Origin: Rhynchopus euleeides
Taxonomy: Eukaryota; Euglenozoa; Diplonemea; Diplonemida; Diplonemidae
Length of the DNA stretch: 64,000 nt
NCBI GenBank assembly: GCA_963210315.1
Contig: OY723314.1
Span: 1-64,000 of the forward strand
Direction of reading: 5' to 3'
Shown here piece by piece: positions 51,335-60,419 of the stretch. Under the pieces are notes generated by a model, which ran no database searches, was not told where the DNA came from, and saw nothing but the letters and a program-made list of their open reading frames with translations. Made by a program: the position numbers and the translations under genes. The stretch's first letter is position 1; each line of letters starts with the position of its first letter.

Positions 51335-54300
51335 ACGATGAAGACACCACCCCTTCGCCGTAGGTGAGGGTGGAGGGGGAGTCGTAACACCACGCGACGA
51401 AGGGCAGCAGGCCGGGGATGTGCCTCTCGACGACCTTGAGGAAGGTCCCGCGGTCGATCGAGTTGAACGCGTTGGCGTAGTCGATCTTGAGGATCACGGC
51501 GTCCTCCTTTTCCCTCGAGCGCTCCGCGTACTGCGCCACTACTGACGCCGCGGCCTCCAGCCCCCTCTGCACAGCTACCCCAACTTGGCGACCCCGCATG
51601 AGGATGCGCCGTGCGTCCCCCTTATGACGCGTCGAGAGGAGTTTTGCGGCGAGGCGTCGGAGCGTCTCTCCGCAGGCAATGGGCCGAACGTCCTCGTCAC
51701 CCTTCACCAGGGCCGAAAGCTTCGCGCCCCCGAGCACAGGCATCACCTCCTGGGGCACGGCACCCTTGACCATCCGGTTAATGACCTGGGTGAGCATGGC
51801 CGTCGGCTTGGCTCCCAGCGCATCCTTGCACTCCAGGGCTTGGCGGACGTGGTCTGGACGCAAACCCATCTGCCCGCCCGACGACCCGTTGGGGAAGGAC
51901 TTCACCGCTCGGAAGACGTCAGCCGGCGTGAACGCCTTGCACTTCTCCGCGGGCACGGTCCGCTCCAGGTGGACCGCTCCACCCTCCGGGTGTTTGCCCT
52001 GCAGCTTCTTCAGGGTCTCCGTCGTGCTGGGGGCGACTTTGGCCGGGACGAGGTGCTTGTGGGCTGCTGAGACCCGGTTCTGCCGCGCCAGTTGACCGAC
52101 CCGCCGCTCCCATCTCTCCTCATCGGACAAGCGCGGCGGTGCGCTCCCGCGGGACCCCGTGCCCCCCTGGCGCTTGCTGGCCTCGCGGGCCTCCTCCCAG
52201 AGCGTGGCGTACTCGCCCCTCTTCCACCGGTAGAAAACCTTCTGGCGCTCGCGGAGGGTGACCTTGCTCTTCGCTCCCCCCATCCTCGCCGAGCGGAGGA
52301 GGACGAGCGGGGCCATGAGGAGGATGGTCCACGCTGCGACGGAGTTGCGTGCGGCGGTCTCCCGTGCGGCCTCGCTGAGGGCCGCGGTCCATGCCTTGAC
52401 GAGCGGTTTTGGCACCTTTTCCCAGACCCGGATGTTGTGCCGGCGGAGTTCCTCGACGGAGGGGAGTTCCCCAGCCGGGATGTCCGCCCCCACGGCCTGC
52501 GCCTCCGGCTCGGGCTCGAGGTCTTTGCGGCAGGCGGTGCAGGACTGGTGGTCTCCAAGCGTGATCACCTTATCGCACTTGAGGCACTGGGCGAATTTGA
52601 GGGCCCGGAGCGTCCCCCTGCTCAAGACGTCCCCCTTCTCGAGGTGTCGGTTGAGGTGATCCTTCATCGACGTCGGCAGGATGGGGATGCCCGCCTGCAT
52701 GAGGGACGTCCTGCAGGAGTCGTGCGGGCAGTACAGCCTGGCAGTGGAGCGCTCGACCAGCTTTGACCCCACGTCGAGCTCCTCCTGCCCCTCAGCAGTC
52801 TGCAGCTCCGCCATCCTCGCGTTGGACCGCGTGAGGAAGGCCGGCTCGGCTCTGTTGACCAGCCCGTGCAGCTCGGCCCGCGGGATGCTGACACCCTCGA
52901 AATGCTGCCCCGTCAGGGCTATCACCCTGGTCTTCTGCAGAAGCTCCTTGTCGGGCACCTTCGCTGGGCGGATGGAGACGATGGGGTGCTCGCCGCCCTG
53001 GACCACGACGATGTGAATGCTCCACACCCTGGCCGCGAGTTGCAGCGCGAGGTGATCCATCCAGCTGCTGGGCCTGGCGAGGTTGGCTGCATAGGCGAGG
53101 TGTTGGGCCTTGTCTCCGCCGAAAAGGTCTGTGAGTGCCTGCAACTTCTTCGCAGCCTCCGAGAGGTCCTGGCGCCTGAGTGCGATGTCTGCTGCGGGGA
53201 CCCCGATGGCGAAGAAACCGCAGTCGCCCTGCGCCGCGTTGGGCACGCGGGTCGCGCCGAAATCCCTGAGGAGGTCATCAACCGCATCCCTCTCGCCTTG
53301 CGCTTCTCCCATAGCGTCATCGTCGTCAGCGCCACCGCGCATCGCGTCGCATGGGATGTGGGCGCCTTCCGTTGGTCCGCCAGGGGTATCCCGCAGAGCC
53401 GGGCTCGGCTCAGTCCAAACAGGGGCGTAGTCGGGCAAAGGCAGGGCCTCCAGCTTCCTCCGCACCCTGGTCCGGGCCGCCGCGAGGTCCGGGAGGGACG
53501 CCCTGGGGTCGTCGGCGACATGTCTCGTCAGCACCCTCTCCAAGGTGTCTCTGGCCAGATCCTCGCGGAAGACGAGCCAGTCGAACAGGATCTCATCTTG
53601 TCTGTCCCAAGCCAGCCGCCCCCCTCCGGTCCAACGCGTGCCTGGGAGGGACGAAGGGGAGTGGAGGGCCCTCGCGTGGAGGCGGATGCCCCTGACGGCC
53701 CGGCGCCTCAGGCACATCGGCCTCGCGGGACGCCGGGCGACCCAGTGCCGAGGGCGGCGTGACATCCCGTGACGGCGCGGGGCCCGACCACACAGGCGCG
53801 CCACTACGGACCAGCAGTCCCTACTCGCTTCGCTCAGACCCCGCCTGCACGCCGACACCGCCGCCCTCGCTAGGCCCACCCAGCTCTGGGGAGACGCGTA
53901 TGACCGGAGCCCCCACATGAGCGGCCTCCACATCGCCTGTCGGAGGAGGGACCAGATCACCCCTCGAAGGGAGGGGGGGGACGTCCCGCGCAGGCCTGCC
54001 CGCTGGCGACTGGGGGCGCGACGCTTCATCGCCGCGCGGCGGACTGCCCGAGCCCGCGGCCGTCTCCACTGCCTGGGGAGGCGCATCCGCACCCACCTGC
54101 GCCTCTCGCCGTCGTCCCAGCCCTCTGCCAGGGCGCCAGGGGGTAAACCCCAGCCACGAGCAGTTGGGACGCCCGAGCTGCACTCCGCTCCAACAGGAGG
54201 GTCCCCAGACCAGCCCCGACATGCTGGCATCCACGTACCCTGACTAGTGGATCGGTCCCCTGCCGGGGCACCGCTGGCGTTGTTTCCCTGCTGGGAGTAC

Positions 54301-55008
54301 AGCTCTCCCTGCTGCTCAGCGGCTGGGGTGGTGGGGCGGCGGGGCGGTGCGTCGGTGGGGGCGCCGGGGGCGAGATCCCCGCCTGCCCCACTATCCCCGA
54401 TTTTCCCCGTGATGGCAAGGTGCGGTGACACTTGGGCTGGGGGAACGTGTGAGGAGGGGGGGCAGGAGATGAGTGGATGGGGCACGAGGGAGTTACATGG
54501 TGCGAGGTGGGGACTGGGCCCGCTATACTCGAAAACCCCAGCTTGCCCCTCCACCCCTGGTGCACTGGGGGGCGGAGACGGAGGGGGAGAACGTGAGAGA
54601 CGGAATGTGGGGGGATGTTGCGATGCGATAAGGGGGAGGGCAGCGGGGGGAGCGTGGGACTGAGCGGGTGGGGGGACAAAAAAGCACGGGAGTCGGGGGT
54701 GTGGTATATTGGCCCTTCCCTCCCCTGCCCCATACTGTCCTAACACACCCTCCCACCCGAACGAGTCCCCCCTGGGGGGGGGGAGGCCTCCCACCACCCG
54801 CCCTGACCCCCACGCCCAGCCGACCCCCCACATGACGTGAGGGAGGGGGTTGGGGCGGGAAGCTGTCACCCGCCCTGCTGCTGCCTCTGCTGCTCCCTCT
54901 GCAACGGTGACCGCCGCTGCCTGCACGAGGGGGGGCCGCGACCCTTCCGCAGCCGTCGGGGAGTGCCGTTGGGGGGTGCATAAAGCCGGTGGGTCAGACC
55001 GGTGTGCT
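51316..55008 (-). CDS. LINE-1 protein, upstream part of copy C: OTU protease, fingers and partial reverse transcriptase
   Basis: Open minus-strand frame, continued upstream of insertion E at 55522-55872. OTU protease: GDCGFFAIG at about 53211-53231 (catalytic Cys) and HFEGV at 52890-52904 (catalytic His). C2H2 finger: CPHDSC at 52713-52730 and HLNRH at 52644-52658, followed by CLKC...CTAC near 52535-52590. Reverse transcriptase: SSGGQMGLRPDHV near 51870-51890, KIDYANAFNSIDR at about 51451-51489 with the first catalytic Asp, and GVQQGD at 51316-51333. The frame then jumps straight to LIGSAAF in another frame, so the YADD block is missing; from family knowledge about 110-130 residues are lost. 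Confidence 0.87.
54996..55008 (+). repeat. Target-site duplication of E, left copy
   Basis: AGACCGGTGTGCT; exact copy at 55522-55534. Removing E and one copy restores an uninterrupted LINE-1 reading frame. Confidence 0.9.
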
Positions 55009-55521
55009 TTTTTTTTTTTTTTTTTCATCCCTTTTTACCCCCGTCGTTGCCCGTTTTGGCGCCCCCGATAGGCGGACCCAGGGAGCCTCGTCAAAGTGCC
55101 ATCCCTACAGGAGATCGCCCTGGTTTTGGCCCCCATGAGCACCATGGCACCAGTAATCCAGGAAATTTGGCTCCCTGGATCCACCGTCACTGCTATTCTT
55201 GTCCTTCTGCATTACCTTTCACGCTTATTTGCCTTCGGACTGGGTCATGGGATGGAAGAGGGCGGTCGGGGTCTGGGGAAGTGAGGATGTGTGTCAAGAC
55301 CTTGTCTCGTTGTGCCTGGGAGGTTTGGTGGTGGATGGGATGAGACACAGGCCATTGTGCCCAGAGAGCGCATGAGAGAGAGGGATTTGAGGCCCCCCGC
55401 CCCCAGGTTCCCTGCCCACCTGGACGGACCCAAGTGCCTCACACCGGTTCTCTCCCCACCCGGTGGTCCACCTGATGGGCAGTCGGTGCAGCGGCTTCAA
55501 AAAAAAAAAAAAAAAAAAAAA
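55009..55521 (+). mobile_element. Insertion E: 3' UTR fragment of LINE-1 with T17 at its 5' end and A24 at its 3' end
   Basis: 55026-55498 is the last ~470 bases of LINE-1 in plus orientation, the reverse of its host copy C. It is followed by an A tail (55499-55522, the last A also counted in the duplication) and preceded by T17 (55009-55025) that belongs to neither the target nor the LINE-1 3' UTR. The insertion is flanked by the 13-base duplication AGACCGGTGTGCT. A likely origin is twin priming, with both target strands priming in the poly(A) tail. Confidence 0.88.
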
Positions 55522-55534
55522 AGACCGGTGTGCT
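55522..55534 (+). repeat. Target-site duplication of E, right copy
   Basis: AGACCGGTGTGCT, exact match to 54996-55008; its first A is shared with the A tail. Confidence 0.9.
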
Positions 55535-55872
55535 GTTGTTGGGGGGCCCGTGTGGAACCCACCCTCCCCCGGCCCTGCCTGCCCCGGCGCTGCCGACGCC
55601 GCCGCTGCCGTCGCTGCTGCTCTCGCCGCTACCGGGGGCGGCCCGGGCTGCACTCGTGCGGGGGGTTGCGACCCCCGCGCTTCTGCCGCTACCGGGGGCG
55701 GCCCGGGCTGCACTCGTGTGGGGGGCTGCGACCCCCCCGTCTCCCTCGCTACCGGGGGCGACCCGGGCTGCTCACCCGCTGGGGGCGGGAGCGCCGCCAC
55801 CAGCAGCGCCATGAGGGCCCACTGCCCTCGCCTCCTCGCGTGCCCACGGCCAGGCACGTCTCGCGCCTCCAT
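55522..55872 (-). CDS. LINE-1 protein N-terminus, copy C, upstream of insertion E
   Basis: The frame from Met at 55872 (MEARDVPGRGHARRRG) runs to AHRS within the target duplication of E and is in phase with 55008 downwards (AHRSDPPALC), showing that E split an open frame. Pro/Ala/Gly-rich with 20-residue repeats (QPGPPPVAAEARGSQPPARV). Met 55872 is the first one inside copy C, but the true start is not certain. Confidence 0.72.
55625..55804 (-). repeat. 60-bp coding minisatellite, three copies, in the LINE-1 N-terminus
   Basis: The words GCTACCGGGGGCG and CCGGGCTGC recur exactly 60 bases apart at 55628, 55688 and 55748 (plus strand); the third copy is the most diverged. It encodes a 20-residue Pro-rich repeat. 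Confidence 0.85.
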
Positions 55873-55929
55873 CGCGACTCGCGCTCGCGTGTGTCGGGGG
55901 TGGGAAGGGGGGGACTGGGATTTTTTTTT

Positions 55930-56780
55930 GCCCGTCAGGTGGACCACCGGGTGGGGAGAGAACCGGTGTGAGGCACTTGGGTCCGTCCAGGTGGGCAGGG
56001 AACCTGGGGGCGGGGGGCCTCAAATCCCTCTCTCTCATGCGCTCTCTGGGCAGAATGGCCTGTGTCTCATCCCATCCACCACCAAACCTCCCAGGCACAA
56101 CGAGACAAGGTCTTGACACACATCCTCACTTCCCCAGACCCCGACCGCCCTCTTCCATCCCATGACCCAGTCCGAAGGCAAATAAGCGTGAAAGGTAATG
56201 CAGAAGGACAAGAATAGCAGTGACGGTGGATCCAGGGAGCCAAATTTCCTGGATTACTGGTGCCATGGTGCTCATGGGGGCCAAAACCAGGGCGATCTCC
56301 TGTAGGGATGGCACTTTGACGAGGCTCCCTGGGTCCGCCTATCGGGGGCGCCAAAACGGGCAACGACGGGGGTAAAAAGGGATGAGGCGGGAGGGCACCT
56401 GGAGGGGGGACCCGTGACCTGGCAGAGAAGGTAACGAAACGCGGGGCAGAGGGGCATGCAGTGACGGCGGTGGGTCCTGTGAGTTGGGATGCCTATTCCC
56501 TGGTGCTGTGGTGCTCACAGGGCCGGGGACAGGGGGGTCTCGTTGAGGGACAACACTGAACTGACTCGTCGGGCCGACCGTGCCTGCCGCGAGGGGGAGT
56601 TGGGGGGGGAGGGGGGGGGGGGGGGGGACGGAGAAGGGGGTATTCACAGCACCTGTGTGTGCTCTACTGCACAAAGGCATCTGGTCTAGGGGGGGGGATC
56701 TACCTCTACTCAAAACTCTACTCTATACTCTACGTAGTCGAGCGGGGACCTGCTCCTTGCAGGTTCGACCACTCTGGCCC
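55930..56780 (-). other. LINE-1 3' UTR, copy D
   Basis: Homologous to 42030-42846 and 46817-47623, with an 11-base deletion near 56400 and a G-rich tract (56591-56640) that has grown to a run of 18 G. No gene recognised. Confidence 0.8.
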
Positions 56781-59700
56781 TCACTGGGTGGCGGCGCCTG
56801 TCGCGCGCGGCGCGGCGCGGCGTGATCCCTGGGACGCTGTCCCCGCTGTCGCGCGACGCATGCCCGCTGCGGTGTACATCCTCGAGTTGAGGTTATTGTA
56901 CAGCCTCTGCTCCTCTCTGTCTTGGAGGCGGACCTTGCAACGCCACGCATGCAGGGCTCGCCTCGCGGACTTGAACTCCTCCTCCGGGGAGCCAGGCTCT
57001 GGGGTGAACAGGGCGTCCCATTCAGCCACCGTCTTGGGGACGTCGGCGTCGTCAGCTGGGGTGCCTTTGTCGGCAGCCGTCGCGCTGCGCTTCCTGTCCG
57101 GGGGAGAGGCTGACACGTCACGGTCGGCCTTCCGCTTGCCTGTGTGCTGCGACGCTGAGGGGGCTGGTGCGTTCTCGCTGGTGGAGCCGCCCTGCTGCGC
57201 GTCGGAGGTGGAGTCGGTGGAGGAGGTGGAGGGCTGAGCGGTCGCGTTCGACGAGGGGGCTGGTGCTGTAGAAGCAGAGGGAGAGCCGCCCGAGGTCGTG
57301 TGTGCGTTACCGTCCGTCGCAGCCCCGTCGCCTCCTCGGTCCGGCGGACGGGTACATGTCTCTCCGTCCGACACACAGCCCGTGCACGCTAGGCGATTGC
57401 AGCCTATGCATTCCCAGTGGGGCGTTCGGGTGTCAAACGGCTGCTCACATCTGACACACAGCACCGACAGTTCGGCTGTCCCCCCGTCTACTCGGACCAT
57501 GTGGAGGCCAGCCTCTGCGCCTCGGCAGCCGGTGGAGACGAGGGGTACGGCCGGTGCGAGGCGGAGCACGAAGGACCGCACCTGCTCCGAGATGTGGAGT
57601 GGGCTGTAGTGCGATGTCTTGAACTTGACACCCGCGACAGGCCCGTACGGCTTCCTCAGGGGGCGGTATATCCGCGGTGCAGTGTCATCAGCGAGCACGA
57701 CGATCGGGGAGCCCGTCGCCCGCGCGGCCCCCTGCAGCGTCAGCTCGTCGGCCCACGACGCAACGTTCATGCTGCCGGACTCGCACATCTGCCGCGCCCA
57801 CTCCTCGTAGGAGGGCTCCGCCCTGCTCCTCAGGTCAGCGTGGTCGCCGACCACCTTCACGACGTACTGCCGCAGGCCGTCTGCAGTCGCGCCGGCCTCG
57901 CCGAGGAGGGACGTGAGGGCGTCGAAGAAGCAGTTCCCGGGGGTGAACCGGAAGTCCTGCACGTCCGGCATCTCCAGCACGCTCTGCTGCTTCGCGGTGG
58001 TGACTCCCGGAAGCGCGTGCTCCCTCGCGGTCAGCCACCGGGTCAGGACATCGTCCGCCGGCTCGGGGGCCGGCCCCGGGGGCGGCGGCGGGGGACCGGC
58101 GTCCTCGCTGTCGGTGCTGTCCTCGTCGTCATCCATCACCTCCTCCTGCACCACCGTCGTCGGCTCCGTGCGCCCGCACTGGCAGGGGTCCGTGACGTGC
58201 TCGACACAGTCAGGGCAGCTGGCTCTGAGGCAGTGTACACACCTGCCGTGGGTGTCCTGCGTGGAGAAGTCCGCTTCGCAGAACTGGCAGAACTCCGTCA
58301 CGTCCTGCTCCCCCTCCGCCCGCTCAGTTCGCAGCCGCGGGCCCGCGCGTACGGTAGGCCGGGGCCCAGTCGTGCTCCCGCCCACCAACTCCTGCACGTC
58401 CGCCGGCAGGGTGAGCGCCTGGAAGCGGTCGCCTACTCCCCCGAGGGCGACCGCGGTGGCGATCGGCTTGCACCCGGGGTCGCACACTGTCGGCGCGCGG
58501 TAGTCGCGGAAGACGATGATGTGCCTCCGCAGCACGCACGCCGCCCCGCGAATGAGCACGTCGTCGGCCCACGTCGCTTCGTCTCCCCCCTCGAAAGCGG
58601 ACATGCGGCTGGCCCACGCCGCTGGGTCTGCCAGGAGCCCCGACAGTTCGGGGGAGGATCGTACCCGGGCGACGGCCTGTCTGCGGAGTGGCCCTGCCTC
58701 CATCGGGGTCCCTGACGAGGCGAAGCCGTCCGCGAGGGCCACCAGCGCATCCGTGGGCACCCCCCCCGCGCCACCTCCCCCCAGCTGCTGCACCTGGAAC
58801 ACCGCCGGCAGGAGGTTCCCCAAGCCCCCCATCAGCGAGGTGAAGGACACCCCTACACCGTTGTGGGCAGACCGCCATTCACGCACCAGGTCTTCCGGCG
58901 TCGGCGGCTCGCGGTCTACGGGTTTCTGGGCGGGACGCAGGGGCTCGTCTGAGGGAGGGGGCACCGCCTGGTGGCCTTGTCCCTCCGCGTCGTCCGGGTC
59001 GGTGTCTTCGAATGCAGCACCCTGGCCGACCTGGTCCGGCTCGAACCTGATGAAGTGGTCGGGGTCCAGGGGTGGGGCGGCCTCCACCTCGACTCTGTCG
59101 CGGGCCAGCGACCGGCAAGCCTTCGTAAGCTCCCCGCACTCGAGCAGGGTGGCGCCCAGGGTGTTGTTGAAGGCGGAGTTCACCCTGCACGCGTACTCCT
59201 GCGTCAGCTGCACTCGGCTCGCTCCTGTCCGCTCCGCCGCAAGGCGCCCGAGCTTCGAGAAGACGGAGTGTGCCGAGGGGGCGAGGCCGCCGAACAACTC
59301 CATGGCGTAGGGGGCGAACACGAGGCCTCGCGCCGCACACGCGTCCCGGTACTGCCGGTTCTTCGTCGCCTCGCCCTGGGCTGCCGCCGCTCCCGTGAAA
59401 CGGGCTGCCGCCTGCACGTAAGAAGCGGCCACGGGGTTCTTGACGGTGATGTCAATGACTCGTGGCCAGATCCTCCTAGTCACGAGGTCGCCCGGGCGCT
59501 GCCCATCCTGCAGGAGATGCAGAGACTCCATCTCGGGGTTCGTGCCCGCCTCCTGTGCCAGGGCGAACAGGGCGTCCCGGGTGGCGTCGTGTCTGCGGGT
59601 TAAAGCCCCGCCCTGGTTGCAGTCGAAGGCGTGGGTTCCCATCTCGTCCAGTTCCCTGCCGCACTTCTCGCAGACGGTATCCGGCTCGAAGAGGGGAATG

Positions 59701-60419
59701 CCAAGGCGGGCGCGTGACACGGCGATCATCTGGCGACCCTCGATGCGGCTGTTCTCCGAGAGCTTCCCCCCGAGGAAAGCGCCGGCGTGGGGCAGCGACA
59801 GCGATCGCAGGCGGGCTCTGTCGTGGGCGTCGGACTCTTCGAACAGCTCGCGGTACTGGCGGCTGACGATCGCGCGGGAGAGTTCCCTCTGCTCGACATC
59901 CCCCACGGGGGCTTGCGTGGGGTCGCGCCGTTCGTCCTCGTCCACAGCGTTGTTGTGAGCGAGGCAGGTGGTCTCCCATCCCTCCTCATCCCACGTGAAG
60001 TTGGGGTCGAGCTCCCGGCACAAGGAGTGGCCGTTCGCCGTGGACGCCAGGGCGGCTGCATGCCAGTGTTCGGCGGCGCGTCGAATCCCCAGGCCCCCGA
60101 GCCTCACCGGCATGGTGGCCTGCCGCATGACTGATTCCGGCAGCACGTCGTCCTCGAGGGCGAGGATCCGGGCGAGGCACTTCTCCACGGAGGCGTCGCT
60201 CTTCCGGAGGTACTCCGTAACCCCCTTGTGTCCCATAGCCCTCATGTAAAACACGAGGCGGGCGAACCCCTCGCAGTGGCGGAGAAGGGCGAGGCCGACC
60301 TGCTTGTCCTGGAGCTTGGCCAAGGCGTCGAGGTACGGCTGGAACTCCAAGAGCTTCTTGTCCATGTAGCTCTCGCAGAAGGCTGCCGACCCGATCAAGG
60401 TCGCCTTGCTGCACCCCAC
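56781..60419 (-). CDS. LINE-1 protein, downstream part of copy D
   Basis: 1212 codons with the same domains as 47624-51334. Loss of one GCGGC unit near 56815 shifts the frame, so the C-terminus reads ...APRATGAATQ instead of ...CKEQVPARLRRV. Changes relative to C include FLLGEA to SLLGEA beside the OTU Cys motif, RQMRESG to RQMCESG and FKASHY to FKTSHY next to the OTU His. The OTU Cys and His are retained. Confidence 0.87.
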   Translation of the reverse strand: MGCSKATLIGSAAFCESYMDKKLLEFQPYLDALAKLQDKQVGLALLRHCEGFARLVFYMRAMGHKGVTEYLRKSDASVEKCLARILALEDDVLPESVMRQATMPVRLGGLGIRRAAEHWHAAALASTANGHSLCRELDPNFTWDEEGWETTCLAHNNAVDEDERRDPTQAPVGDVEQRELSRAIVSRQYRELFEESDAHDRARLRSLSLPHAGAFLGGKLSENSRIEGRQMIAVSRARLGIPLFEPDTVCEKCGRELDEMGTHAFDCNQGGALTRRHDATRDALFALAQEAGTNPEMESLHLLQDGQRPGDLVTRRIWPRVIDITVKNPVAASYVQAAARFTGAAAAQGEATKNRQYRDACAARGLVFAPYAMELFGGLAPSAHSVFSKLGRLAAERTGASRVQLTQEYACRVNSAFNNTLGATLLECGELTKACRSLARDRVEVEAAPPLDPDHFIRFEPDQVGQGAAFEDTDPDDAEGQGHQAVPPPSDEPLRPAQKPVDREPPTPEDLVREWRSAHNGVGVSFTSLMGGLGNLLPAVFQVQQLGGGGAGGVPTDALVALADGFASSGTPMEAGPLRRQAVARVRSSPELSGLLADPAAWASRMSAFEGGDEATWADDVLIRGAACVLRRHIIVFRDYRAPTVCDPGCKPIATAVALGGVGDRFQALTLPADVQELVGGSTTGPRPTVRAGPRLRTERAEGEQDVTEFCQFCEADFSTQDTHGRCVHCLRASCPDCVEHVTDPCQCGRTEPTTVVQEEVMDDDEDSTDSEDAGPPPPPPGPAPEPADDVLTRWLTAREHALPGVTTAKQQSVLEMPDVQDFRFTPGNCFFDALTSLLGEAGATADGLRQYVVKVVGDHADLRSRAEPSYEEWARQMCESGSMNVASWADELTLQGAARATGSPIVVLADDTAPRIYRPLRKPYGPVAGVKFKTSHYSPLHISEQVRSFVLRLAPAVPLVSTGCRGAEAGLHMVRVDGGTAELSVLCVRCEQPFDTRTPHWECIGCNRLACTGCVSDGETCTRPPDRGGDGAATDGNAHTTSGGSPSASTAPAPSSNATAQPSTSSTDSTSDAQQGGSTSENAPAPSASQHTGKRKADRDVSASPPDRKRSATAADKGTPADDADVPKTVAEWDALFTPEPGSPEEEFKSARRALHAWRCKVRLQDREEQRLYNNLNSRMYTAAGMRRATAGTASQGSRRAAPRATGAATQ

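Larger units (their letters stand above)
46810..55920 (-). mobile_element. LINE-1 copy C, near full length with an internal deletion and nested insertion E
   Basis: The A tail appears as T7 at 46810-46816 and the 3' UTR is 46817-47623. Coding sequence runs leftward from about 55872 to 47624 in two frames joined at the deleted reverse transcriptase. The 5' end is near 55920, where the A tail of copy D begins. Protein order: Pro/Ala-rich N-terminus with 20-residue repeats, OTU protease, C2H2 and CxxC fingers, partial reverse transcriptase, restriction-like endonuclease, degenerate OTU with finger, OTU with finger, C-terminal helical region. The endonuclease type places it among RLE-bearing non-LTR elements such as the R2, NeSL and Utopia groups, not the APE-bearing L1 or I groups. 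NeSL and Utopia carry a Ulp1-type protease instead; multiple OTU domains are not something I recall for them. Confidence 0.88.

Noticed and set aside
51300-51345. An intron at the reverse transcriptase junction
   Set aside because: The genomic copies lack the missing segment altogether and a seven-base microhomology explains the join. A spliced template remains possible but has no direct support here.
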